NCBI GenBank assembly: GCA_002633005.1
Contig: NMRA01000274.1
Coordinates: forward strand, 353,143 to 417,142
Reading direction: 5' to 3'
DNA length: 64,000 nucleotides
Source: Phoronis australis
Taxonomy: Eukaryota > Phoronida > Phoronidae
Part shown: positions 45,612-57,490 of the stretch, one piece after another
How positions within the stretch are numbered: position 1 is the first letter of the stretch
How the letters are laid out: the number at the start of each line of letters is the position of its first letter
Made by a program: the position numbers and the translations under genes
Notes under the pieces: model-generated
The model's input: the letters and a program-made list of their open reading frames with translations, nothing else
Database searches by the model: none
What the model was told of the DNA's origin: nothing

Positions 45612-45965
45612 ACGCGGGTCTTATCGAGGATGAGAGAATTTGTGGAAGATGTAATACTGGTCAAATTGAAAACGAGATTCAAGTTTTATGTGTCACTGGT
45701 CCTTGGTGATGTGCGCAGAAACTTGCTGACGAATGTGACAGATGATGCCAGAGTAGTTAGAATATTTCAAATCCACTAAAAAGCCTGGCTCCACATACTT
45801 CAAGAGCAACAATGCTAAGAGCTGGAATTTTATCGTTGTAAAGTTGTTAAGTAAACTGCACATACAATAAACATTTCTGATTCCGATCCTGCACGTGTTG
45901 ATCAGATTCGGGTTTTCTTATGACTGTGTACATTGTACATGTCTAACGAAGGCACTCCAAACACA

Positions 45966-46125
45966 TTTGCAGCACTAACAACCGTAAACAAAAATTTCTG
46001 AGATTTTTAGAGTTCAAGTTTAAGTCTTAAACTATAACAGGCTACCACTTGAATGAACCAGAATTCACATGAATACAAATAAATTCTGAAAATTTCTTGG
46101 GGAGGGCCTTCCCAACATCCTTGGG
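45966..46125. repeat. Dispersed repeat block (partner at 38940-39090)
   Basis: Second copy, with GAATGAACCAGAATT and GAAAATTTCTTGGGGAGG. Confidence 0.45.
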
Positions 46126-46548
46126 ATCCCCCGCCTCCCTTGCTCTCCCGGTTGCCATGAATGATAATTTAAAAAAAAAAACAAACAAATTTGTTTGTTT
46201 TACGATATGAGCTAAACTCGTGGTTAAAATACCATCGGTTTTACTGCTAAAAACGCATTTTTGGAATTATTCGTGCGTCGGATAGACTTCTTGAAGTTAT
46301 CAGCTCGAACTAGAGCCATAAAAGAACACAGTCCGTCGCCAATTTTAGTCTTTCTTTGCCAGACACTCACTGAAACCCGAACTGAAGGTCGATGCGCTTA
46401 AATATTACGCCTGCATTTATCGAGCAGAATAGTAATAACTGAGTTAGCGCTGCGGCTGGTCTCAGAAAATCTCGCCTACTAATGATCCTCAAAAAATCAC
46501 TGGCTGTAAACAATTAGTCATCATTAACATATACGGGACCGAGGTCAA

Positions 46549-46922
46549 ATTCCTGTGCTTGAACTTGGAACTCCGCTTGATCTGAAGATCGCGCATGCGT
46601 GAACTTGGCAACATGGCAAGTTCATGCAACCAAATAATCACGTTCACGTGCACTGCATTAATAAGCGAATTACATGTTAATGAAATGCTAATAAACTTTT
46701 ATTGTTTTTTTTTCAACTATTGTGGATCTTATTCACCAAACAATAATTGGGTCGTTCACATATTCTTTCTGGTAAATGACAAAATGGGTGATCGTGGGGC
46801 CTATAATTACCGTCACTGAACAAAAAATGTCACCTTTTTGCTTCAGTGAATATATATTCTTTTCGGAGTTCACACCTACGCGATCTTGAGATTTAGCAGA
46901 ATTCAAAGTTCACGCACAGCAT
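46549..46922. mobile_element. Family B element, most complete copy
   Basis: About 374 bp with long imperfect inverted termini (about 50 bp): CTGTGCTTGAACTTGGAACT… on the left and, complementing the right end, CTGTGCGTGAACTTTGAATT…; both continue through AAGATCGCG and GTGAAC. Related pieces are at 3758-3868 and 42600-42830. No target duplication resolved. Confidence 0.65.
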
Positions 46923-47088
46923 AACCTTTGTAATTCCTGAAACTCGACTCGAAAATTGACCAATATAATAATAAACTTACAAATCTACTCCTCTGATTAT
47001 AACTGCCGAGTCTGAAGCTGAGCCGAGTTTGGGCCCAGTATGAGAGAACGCTCTCTCTTTCACCATAGTCCGACTACAACATATCCTT

Positions 47089-47470
47089 ATTCATGGGCGG
47101 CGCAGCAGTGAAAAAAGTGGGGGGCTAAAGCTCCCTCAGCTCCCCTAGCTGTGGTGCACCGCCTATAGACCACGTGCACGCACCCAGAGGGGCTCGGGGG
47201 GCTCGAAGGAGCCCCCCATTTGGCGAAAAGGTCCGCTCCTGAGAGAAAAAAGTCCGAAAAAATGGGACAAAATCCATCAAATAAGCGCAAACGCGCAATT
47301 CACAGTGGTGCTCCCGTTTTTTTTTCTAGTCCGGCCGCCCTCTCTTTGCTAGCAAAAGCTCCCCCATACTGAAGGCTGAGTGCGCGCAAGGACTATGTGC
47401 GACCTAGCACTGAAAAAAGTGGGCGGCTATAGCCCCCCAGCCCCCTATGTGCGGTATGCCGCCCAATATG
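47089..47470. mobile_element. MITE family A, copy 3, between two short GGCGGC/GCCGCC repeats
   Basis: About 47171-47391 is a third family A copy (GCACGCACCCAG … CTGAGTGCGCGCAAG; shared CTCGGGGGGCTCG, CAATTCACAG and TTTTTCTAGTCC). On each side (47090-47165 and 47401-47465) lies a related 65-75 bp G/C-rich repeat with TGAAAAAAGTGGG and terminal GGCGGC/GCCGCC. The family A element may have inserted between or within such repeats. Confidence 0.55.
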
Positions 47471-47479
47471 TTATTGCCA

Positions 47480-49190
47480 TTTGATTTTCATCAGCAACAA
47501 ATTAAAAGTCTATTGTTGTCTGAGCTGCTTAGTGCATAATGTACACACTGGGTAGACTAAAGTTCAACAGTTGTCTGGCGGCTAGCAAAGTCTTGCTTTT
47601 TTTGCGAGGTTCTAACAAGGTCCTAGAGTTATACTGAACTCTACCCTGCTCGACTGCTTCAAGGACGTACATACATGGTTGCTGCACAAGCTAGGTCATG
47701 GCACGAGGATGGTGAGTCAGTCTATCAGCTGACTGAAGAACGTGATTAGGCTGTAAAGCAATCAGCCAAATATAATAAATCAATGCTATAAATATACTTT
47801 AGGAAAACATTGAAAAATATGTACAATTTGCAACTCAAAATAGAACGGAGACAGAGACCTCCTTTTCATGTATCGGCCAGCTCTGGTAGATCTACAAACT
47901 AAGCCTTAGTGTTGTTTGGATTGAACTGAGGTATAATGATTTACAGATTGGGTATTTTTAAGACCTGGGGCTCGACTTACGTCTAAAATTTGTCTCAATC
48001 TCCAAACTTTGAAACTTCCACATCCGGTAAGTTTGTCAAACTAAAGACAAAACTCAGTAGTCAAAAACTCAAGTCAAATTTAAGATTTATCTCAAAATTG
48101 ACTAAAATTTAAGATTTGTCTTAGTCAATTTTCTTGGAACGGGACCAAGTTCTGTTCAGCTGCTAAGGAGTATTTCGGTCTAAATTACATCTAAACCCAT
48201 AAGTCAGAGAACAGTCATTAACCCCATCATAAAGGCTGCATTCTATACCGTAATTTGACTATTTTGGGTGTTTTATATATATGTTTCATTTTTTCAAAAT
48301 CACCTTTACCGGTTAATTTCTTCCACGTGAGAATCCCTTCAAGTTCCGTATCCGGCCGATGCCAAAAATTCAGTGGAGATCGCGATCATGTCATCAAATG
48401 GTAAAAATGATAAAGGGAAAAAGTTGTATTTCGCCCTGTTTATCTGGTTAAATAACGGAAGTCGAATTAGGCGGCATTTTAGTTTCATGTAATCGGTCTC
48501 ATAAATAACAAAAAAATACTCTATACCGTGATACTAGGATCCCATTCCCGTTACCAAAAACTCAGCAACTTGGGTACGTGCGTTGGCCAACCTTAAAATT
48601 GCGAATTCGAAAATGTGCATGTATGCATTGCCTGCGACTTCGAGGTATGAAACCATTAATTTTTTTAGCCAGCTGAACAGGGTCGGGAAATTCAGCATAG
48701 TGATTGAATAAGTGATCATAATGTATGCTGCTGTACTGTTTTGACATTTGTTGAAGTCAATTGTAATCTGAGAACTAGTGATCATAATGTAAATTGTAAA
48801 TATGCTGCCGTACTGTTTTGCAAGTCAATTGTAATCTGAGAACCACTTTTATGAAATTCTATGTTTTTGTTACCATGACCGCGCGTTTCGTTGTTTTGAA
48901 GTAGCAAGTATGTGTGTGGATTTCCGAAACAGCCAAAGAACGTGACTAACGTCATAATGAAGTCTGGAAAAATCCGGTTTTACCGCCTACGTCATCGTTC
49001 CTTAGTGCACTTCAAGCTATTTATAAAATCGTGTTACTACGACCCCTTCACATGTAATAACCTGTTTAGTGTAATTTTTATATTTAAAGATACAACTGAA
49101 AAATATAAAAATAGTTTTCATTATGAATTGAGTCTTTTTTAGAAAAACAATTGACGTCTAGTGTTTTTCAAGGCACAAAAGTTTAGTACT
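47480..49190. other. Intergenic DNA, no gene seen
   Basis: AT-rich. Contains one small hairpin (48094-48132) and a direct repeat pair near 48716-48842 (ATAATGTA…GCTGCNGTACTGTTTTG … CAATTGTAATCTGAGAAC). No coding frame is convincing. Confidence 0.5.
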
Positions 49191-49196
49191 GTTTGA

Positions 49197-49204
49197 TGAC
49201 GTCA
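49197..49204. promoter_or_regulatory. CRE-type palindrome upstream of the repeated noncoding region
   Basis: Perfect TGACGTCA followed by CGCGCA. It lies just before the T/G-rich region with repeated splice-like modules, so it could mark a promoter. Positional inference only. Confidence 0.35.
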
Positions 49205-49446
49205 CGCGCAAGTACACAGTGAGAAGTCTTTCTACAAAATATAGTTCCTTTGATAAACAAACAGCGTCAGTTCGACGCAATGGGTCTGAGGCTGCGGGTG
49301 GAATCTTGTGTATCTGGAGGACGGAGCAGGACTTGTTCATATTTCTATTAGTCTTTCTTGTTTCAGTCCAGATCTTTGCGTTGATCTCATATTATCTAGT
49401 GTTCTTCTCTGATGTAGTTGAATTTCGGTTCAGTGGTATTCTGATT

Positions 49447-49509
49447 TTGATGATGTTGAGAGGTTGTTGGATGCTGAGTGATGACGTTTTCCGAGGATTG
49501 AGATTCTGA
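49447..49509 (+). ncRNA. Candidate C/D box snoRNA-like motif order
   Basis: TTGATGA (49447-49453, C), CTGA (49474-49477, D'), GTGATGA (49478-49484, C'), CTGA (49506-49509, D), with about 20 nt between C and D' and between C' and D, as in C/D box guides. A closing terminal stem is not evident, which weakens the call. Confidence 0.25.
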
Positions 49510-50089
49510 GAACTGATATTATTAAACCGACTAAAGACAGTGTTGATTTCAATTGCAGTTAAATACATGATCGGTACAATGAACTAGCAAAAAATTGCGC
49601 GTTGAAGTTGGCGTAAACTGATATTCAAACTTTCTGATCCCTTAGGTTAATACGGTGAAGAAGATCCGACGAATATAAGAACAGGTTAATATTAATTTTT
49701 GTATTGAAGTCTGATTAGGATTTCTGGTGTAATGCGAGTTAACAGTAGCAGTGACGAATCTGAAGCTTAAATGAAAAGTTGGATGCAGATGTTTATGCCT
49801 GTCTGTTTTTTTAAGTCGTTATTAATTACATTTGTTGATCTTAAATTCAAACGTTATGAATGAATTATCAAACCTAAATATCATGATTTTCTCAACTAAA
49901 ATTTTTTGTTTGTAGGTCTATGGACTGTGTTCATCTAAAAGAAACAAATGTTTGTGTCGAAAGATAAGTAGTGTAATGTTCCCCTTTTTGGTTAATTTGG
50001 TACATTGTGTAATTGTTAAGTTGTGAGTAATAATAACAATATTTTTTTTAACTTTTAAGATTTGTTTTGTTTCAAGTGGGGTATTTTGG

Positions 50090-53000
50090 GGGGGGTGTGT
50101 CTACATTTATTCTTCAGGCCACCACCTGGCACCTGTGAAGTCTAGTTCCTGTCGTTTTTGTCTCGTCTACCTGCTTACTGGTTTGCTCACCACCTGGTTC
50201 TGCTGTTGCGATTTTTTGTGTCTTGCCAAAGTTCCTGTCAGCCTGTGCACTGAGGGTTCTCCAAACTCCTGCATTGTCATACTGGCATCTGTCAAAAGTT
50301 TGGTACGCCATAGCTTGATCTGGCTCGTTGGTCTTGTGCCTTGTGTGTATAGAATCCTGTCCTGGTAAGGATTTTGCTCCAAAACGTGAAACAAATTTTG
50401 ATTTAACTGCCTTGAAAATGTGTTATTTTACTTAAAGATGGGTCAAAGACTTTAAATTGCTAATCAAGCATTGGTTCTGATATTCGTGAAATGCCAAAAC
50501 ATAACATTCTGCATCTTGACTAAACTAGAGTTATATAAAATGCAAGAGGTGCATTGGATTTCCCTGTCCTAGGCTAAGAACGAGAAACTGACGAATCCGA
50601 CTGGAAAGAGGACCTTTGTCCAAAAGATGGAAATTTATTCAGAAGTCCTGATGTATTCCTTCCGTTATGTTAATGTTACTTTCTTTAGCCATTTGCATAT
50701 GTAATAAAAGGTCTTTTACATTTTCTTCAAAAAAGGAGAGAAGTGTGTAACCATTTTGGAATAATGTGAACTAAGGGGTTACAGTGGGGGGGAAATTTGT
50801 CATTTTCTTTTCTTCAGCCCTACATGAGAAATGAAGATTTCCGGTCTAAATTTCCGTTGCAAGCACCATTCCACGCACGTCTACATCTTGCTTTGCCCTC
50901 AATGTTGAACAGCAGAAGGTCTAACTTGCGCGTTCACTGCCCAGCATCGGTACAGAGGACACTCAATTAACAACTTAACCCTTTGCTTGATTTGGTTACT
51001 CTGAAGACTGGATGGTTTTGATTTGGTTCCACCGTGAATGGCGGGTAATCTGTTGGATCAATTTCTTAACCACGTTTTATTCAATCTTGCATGATTAATT
51101 CTGATTTGATCAGGACTAGCTGAAAATACAAGATCAAGCATTGGTTTAATTCTGTATAACAGGGTAAAGTTCATTACAGTAACCTACATGTACACGAGAT
51201 GTTAATGAAAACCAATTAAATCTGTTAAAAGGGATGGGGGTGATAAAATTTTCTTGAGCAGGTTTGAAGCAGTGATCCAGAAAAACTAAGGACTAGATGG
51301 CGGAACTCTTAGGACGCATGAGTGCTTTCCTGGAAACGTGTCGGCCTCTGAAATGACGTTCGTTGGGTGTTTGCACTTCAGGTCACTCTGTTCATTTAAA
51401 ACTTTTTTGTTTTACTTTCGTTGTAGAGGTGTGCATACTGGTTCTTAAATAACCTACAATTGCAGAACATAAAGAGTTCAATTGCATGTTCAAAATAATC
51501 AGTTCCTAACTTGTAAACCAGATAAATTAAGAATGGGTGTATGTGGGGGGCTGTATCTTCTTTTCTTCAGGCTTTCATCTCTGACGTCTAGTCCCCGTCT
51601 TGTTTTTTTTTGTGTTGCCTGGTTTGCTGCCAAGGCTTGCTCTCTACCTGGCTTTACATATAAAGAGAGGAAAGGTGGTCCTGTGTGTTTTCAGTATGAG
51701 ACTTAAACCTGCCCATCTCTACTGCGGTCGCCTACTCTTCAGCCACCACAGACTTGCCAAGGCTTAAATTTGGTTCGTGATTTTTGTGAACATCTCCTTT
51801 GTTTGCAGTTCTGGTAGTAAAGTGAATCGCGACATTTGTAAATGCTAACTGCACTGCTAAGCTGATTATTAGATAGGCATTAATCAAATTTCTGATAATT
51901 TCAGAGTGATCAATAATGTTAAAAACTTTTTCTGCTTTAGAAATGTTTTTGTTGTTAAACAAGGTTGGGTGGGCGGGTTTAATATTTTGTACAGGTAAAT
52001 ACTGATGGATGTCTTGAGAGAAAAAGATGCAGCATTCGAAAAATGAAGTGTGTACGTTTGAGGAATCCACTCTGGCCGTCCAGTGAATAGCCCTGGTTGA
52101 CATCACTAGGTTTCAGCTTCTTGAATGAGTGAAAGTAAAGCACAAGATGGGTATTTTTTTGCATATTTCAAACAGTTGAGTCTTCTAGTGCATTCTGTTT
52201 ACACTGAAATAATTTGCATAAATGTCGAATTGCTAATTGGGTATGGGGGGCCTCTAATATTGCTATTTCTTGCATGTGGAAGGTTAATCCTGTGAACCCC
52301 ACAGGCGTCATTGGCTAGTGACATGTCTTTTGTCCTGTATCGTGGACTTGTGGAATTCAAGTACAGTACTCCTGTTGTCAAAACTTCGGTTGGTAAGATG
52401 CATGTAATTTTTCTAGAAGCGTCTTCAATAGACAGTATTCCATAAATAATTCTTCAAAGTAGGCAATACATATTTTAAGTTGACGTGATTAGATGTTAAT
52501 AAAGAATGATAAAGGAAAGGTGGGTGCGTTTAATATCTCTATAGGTCAGTTGATGGTGATTGGAAGATCTTTGAAGGAACTTTGTGTGTGTAGTCTGTTC
52601 CAGAAAGTCAAATAGTTTCCTTTATAAATAATGATATATTAAACATAAACATATTGATGTCAAAATTTCATTTCATCTTTGTCATTAGGCGCGATCCTAA
52701 TTGTACAGTCGAAATGTTTAAGTGAATTGCTGGGGAGGGCATAGTTGTAATTTTTCTGCAGGTCTGGTCAAGTGAAACCTATTGAGTGAAAAAGACTAAT
52801 GAAAGCAGTTCTCTGGTGTGCAAGTGTATGCAGTAAGCTTTTATTTCTGTAGATGGTTGATCTTGTGTGCAGTAGTGACTTAATGTTCCTGGCATAGCTT
52901 AAATTAAAGCCTGATTGTTTATTTTACTTAAATCAATTAATGTTCTCATCTGCTTAACAATTATAGTTCACTTCTGTGTTTGGTGTATCACTATTTTTTG

Positions 53001-54061
53001 TTATGGTCTAAAAAGTAGCATGTTAATTCTGTCACCGTGCCACATGGCACATTGTTCTCTATGCTTCTCTTGGGTAGCTATTTAGAACAGGTGCTGTAGC
53101 TTGTTGTGCGTCAACCTCTGCCTCTACCCACACCTAAGTGTAACAGCCACGAGTCCGTTTGAGGTATTTGTTATGGTTTCTGTTAACTCTGTTGTTGATA
53201 CGTGTATTAAAATCATGTTAGTTGCCATCTTCTGTGAAGCTTAAGTTAATGGAAAATTTCGCATCGTTGGCATGTTCTAATTCTCACCCATTCCGGTGTG
53301 TCACTTATGGTAGTCCATCAACTGCACTTAGCTTTCATTGGGTTCTTAACATTTAACTTAAAACCACATACACGAGAAACGTGTTGCATTGGCTGTAAAT
53401 GTAATAACTAAGCTTGAACTTTGTTACTGTTGTGCAAGTGTTCAGTTAAGATAAAAGGTGATGACATAATGTAAGCAAGAAGAAATGTCTCTGGGGAGGA
53501 GCGCGGAGTGCTTTTTTCAGAAAAATGCCCACCTTGTTCGAAGATGGAATTGAAATCTGCCAACTAAGTCGCTCGAAAAGAAGACGAAGAGATGCATATC
53601 ATCTTGCCGAATGGGCCTATTAGTTGTTTTCTTGAGCATGAATCCTGACACTTAATGAACACAGGTACCAATAGTTAAGTCGATCTGTTGAGTGTGCAGC
53701 AATTAAAATTTATGTTCCGGAAAGCTTATAATAAGTGATGTGAATTGTTCTGAAAAGTTGCTAAAAATGTACCATGAGATAAATCGAGCAGTTAATATTT
53801 GACTTCCAAGTTGTCTGTTTTGCTAAAGTGATAAATTTGCGTATGCATTGTTTGGAGCGAGGTGAACTTTTTCAGAAAAAATTCAGTGATGTAGTCGGGA
53901 GGAAGGAAACCGAGCCGAAAGTCGGAATTTATGAAAACAAAATATGCGTTCACAAGACTAAAAGCTACAGCGTGTTCTAAGGTAAACCCTACTTGAAGTT
54001 ACGAAGCGGTCAAAGCCAGTGTTCTTGAGAGGTTGGGACGTTTGTTGGAATATTTATTCAG
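50090..54061 (+). repeat. Ladder of G-run, pyrimidine tract and CAG modules
   Basis: G-rich patches followed within 15-35 bp by T-rich sequence and an AG, usually CAG: AGs end near 50117, 50817, 51261, 51570, 51994, 52547, 52761, 53520 and 54061; a weaker G-run lies at 52245. The sequence after 50117 and 51570 is homologous (GTCTAGTYCC, GTTTGCT), so at least these two are duplicates. Other modules share only the layout. Confidence 0.4.
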
Positions 54062-54212
54062 TACTTGAAACATTTGGTGTATGATGAGAGCTTAAAGTAT
54101 TGAGATCTTGCATGTACGTGATTAACCAAAAAGTCTTGTTAGTTGAAGTATGATCGAAAGTAAAAAGTGGAGATAAAAGCGCATTGAATCTATTGAAACG
54201 TTTTCGTGCTGT

Positions 54213-57200
54213 GTTTGTCGAGTTGGTGGTAACCTAATTTTCAGTGAAAGATGCGGAAGCTGTGGAAGAAATGTTGAAAGTAAGAATACATGTAAAGAAA
54301 CCCTTGTCTTCGAATCCCAGTGTTAATGCGGTAATTTCAAAGTAACCAGCGATGAAACAGGTATCTGTAGTTTTAAAATATCGTTTTCCTTTTGTTCGTT
54401 ATCGATGGAAATGGCTTTAAAGGTGGAACTCAACATTCTGATATAAACCTCGGATATTCAATGACAAGTCGATGTCTAAACCCAAGTTATCTTGCCAGAA
54501 ATTGATCGTAAATAGTTAACGTGGTATTAAAATGTTAGTGGACTGTGGAGTTGGTAGAAATATCGTTTTCAGAGAAAGTCGTGAAAAGTATCGTTTGCAG
54601 AGAAAGTTGCGAAAAGACGAAGAAATATTGAAAGCTACTCTACATAAAGAAACGCTCGTTTTGGAATTCCGGAGTTGATGCGGTAATTTCTGATAACATC
54701 TATCTAGATGTGTGTTCCAAGTTAAATGTTTTCCTTCTGTTTGGTGTAAAATGGAATCAAAAAGTGCTATACTAGAACCTAATGTTTTGAGTCTTCAGTC
54801 GTTGACGAGTTAACAAGTGGACTTGAGTGTTCTTGGCAGAAATTGGAAGCATATATAATGAGTGTTTTCAGTCAGTTGCTATTGGAAAGCTTTTGGACTA
54901 TGTGTGGAGTTGGTAGATATCATTTTCAGTGAAAGTTTCAAGTAATAGAAGAGATCTTGAAAGCCAGAATCTCCATAAAGAATCCCTCGTCTCAGAGTCC
55001 CAGAGTTAATGCTGTATTTTGTAAGCGCCCAGTACAGTCTGTAATTACAGGTATCAAGTTATGAAATTTTTTTTCTTGTACTTATAAATGGAATAAAGTG
55101 CATCGCCATAATCAATAAGCTCGATTCTTCATTAACAAGTTAACACCTTGAACAAACTGATCCTAACAGAAGTTTACAGACTTAAAATAATTCAGCGTTG
55201 TCATTCTTGTGTTGGTCATTGCAATAGTTCTGGATTGCTTGTGGAGTTGGTAACAGCGTCATTTTTCAGTGAAGTTTTCATTAAACCATGGAAGAATAAA
55301 GCCAGAAAATGCAAAGGTTATGTCGATGGGGGTGACTACAAAACAAACAGCTCCAGAGGGTTGGAGGTATTGAAAATTTGTCAGCAGCTTGACCCAGGTG
55401 ATGTTGAGAAGTGTAAAGTTGAATTTAAAGTCTTCATTCAACAGCTTAACAAAAGTGATCTTGATGGAAGTTAAAAAGAAAGTATAATTCAACGTTCCAA
55501 TTCTGGTAGTCATTTGAAGTGTTTTTGGACTGTTTGTGGAGTTGGTAGCAATATCATTTTTCAGTGAAACTTCCGTTAAACCATAGAAGAAGTGAAAGCC
55601 AGAATCGACAAAAAGATAACGCCGTCTCGATCTCCAAAGATAGCGCAATAGTTGTCAGCATCAAGTCCTGTAATTATCTGGTTGGTGGACCTGCTTAAGA
55701 TGATGTGTACCTCAAAATCAGTTTCATTTCGCTTAGTGTTTTGACGAAAAACCTTACAGATCTAATGGGCTCAAGGTATTGAAAATTTGTCAGCTGTTTT
55801 ACTTAAGTGATGTTGCTGAACTATAAAAGTTCTAATTAAAGCCTTCATTAACAAGTCTACTAAACCTAAGTGATCTTGTCAGAAGTTCAAGGAAAACATA
55901 ATTCAACGTTCCAATTATGGTAGTCATTTGAAGTGTTTTTGGACTGTGTGTGGAGTTGGTAGCAATACCATTTTTCAGTGAAGCTTCCGTTAAACCATAG
56001 AAGAAATGAAAGCCAGAATCGACGAAAACAACGCCGTCTCGATCTCCAAAGATAGCGCAATAGTTGTCAGCTTCAAGTCCTGTAATTATCTGGTTGGTGG
56101 ACCTGCTTAAGATGATGTGTACCTCAAAATCAGTTTCATTTCGCTTAGTGTTTTGACGAAAAACCTTACAGATCTAATGGGCTCAAGGTATTGAAAATTT
56201 GTCAGCTGTTTGACCTAAGTGATGTTGCTGAACTATAAAAAATCTAATTAAAGCCTTCATTAACAAGTCTACTAAACCTAAGTGATCTTGTCAGAAGTTC
56301 AAGGAAAACAAAACTACTCTGTGTTAACTAGTAGTCACTGGCATGTTTTTGGACTGTGTGCTTGTGGAGTGGTAGCGGTGTCATTTTTCAGTGATAGTCA
56401 TTAAATCGGTGAAAACTAAAGCCTGATTCTACAAAAGATGGCCGTCCTTCAACCCCAAAGGTAGCACGATAGTTAACAGCATCAAGTTGTGTAAAGAAGG
56501 TGTCTGCGGTTGGCTGACCTGCTTAAGGTGATGGTGTCCTTCAAAACGAGTTTCCTTTTTGCTTGGTGTAGACGAAAAGATCAAAAGGCTAACTCATCTA
56601 ACAGGCTCTCGAGGTATCATAAAATTTTCAACAGCTTGTCCTAAGTTATATCGCGGAAGTATAAAATATAAAGTCTTCCTTAACAAGTTGTCAGCTTTAC
56701 AAAATTGATCTCGTCAAAAATTAAAAGAAATTGTTAATGATGGGCGTCAATTCTGTAGTAGTCGTGCATGTTTTTGGATTGTGCTTGTGGAGTTTGTAGC
56801 AATGTCATTTTCAGTGAAAGACTAATTAAACCGTAGAAGAAAATGAAAACCAGAATCTACAAAAGCGTGGCATCTTGGAACCTCAAAGGTAGCTCAATAA
56901 TTATCGGTGTCAAGTCCTGTAATTGAGGTAGCTGTGGTAGTGAAACTACTTGAGAGGATGGTGTTCTTCAAAACGAAGTCCCTTCAATTTGGTGTTCATG
57001 GGTTGACCAAAAGGCGGATCTAGTGGGCTAAAGGTATAAAACTTGTCAACAGTGTTCAGCAGGCAGAAGTAAAAATTTGAAATAGCATGGTATTCTGATT
57101 CATTGGACTGTGCGAAGAAGGTGTCATTTTTCAGTGATAATTTGACAAAGCTACTGAAGAAAAAGAGATGAATATGAAAAATTCAACAGCTCTAAATGGA

Positions 57201-57490
57201 AGAGGTAACGGTAGTTTGTAAACGTACAATTAAAAGTGATTAACTAGTTTTGGAAGTTGTGGACTGATCATGGCACTTGCGGCGAAAATTTCACTCTTTA
57301 AGTAGGCTAATCTAAAAAGCTCGAGTAGAATAATACGATCAGGTGAAATCGGAACCTTCATTGAAGTGTTGAGTCTAAAGTGACTAAATGGGCATTAAAT
57401 AGACAAATGGTGATTCACTTGGTATTGAAATTGTTTAGACTAGTGTGTGGTGTTGGTAGCAATACCGTTTTTCAGTGAAACTGGAGAAAT
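54213..57490 (+). repeat. Ten-copy diverged tandem array with splice-like signals
   Basis: Ten units share a GTGGAGTTGGTAG-like block followed by TTTTCAG and usually TGAAA (unit 2 AGAAA). CAGs end at 54244, 54572, 54929, 55269, 55564, 55978, 56391, 56814, 57134 and 57475 (periods about 295-423 bp). Units 5 and 6 (period about 414) are nearly identical. Five units keep a donor-like GTAT (55367, 55776, 56188, 56614, 57034). All three frames contain stops in several units, so the array is not a repeated protein. Confidence 0.7.

Noticed and set aside
49219-49509. 96-codon frame with a hydrophobic, membrane-like segment
   Set aside because: Opens at a non-ATG codon and is T-rich, which produces Phe/Leu/Val runs by composition; it overlaps the snoRNA-like motif.
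55148-55474. 108-codon plus-strand frame in the tandem array
   Set aside because: Other units of the array contain stops at equivalent positions, so it is a chance frame in one unit.
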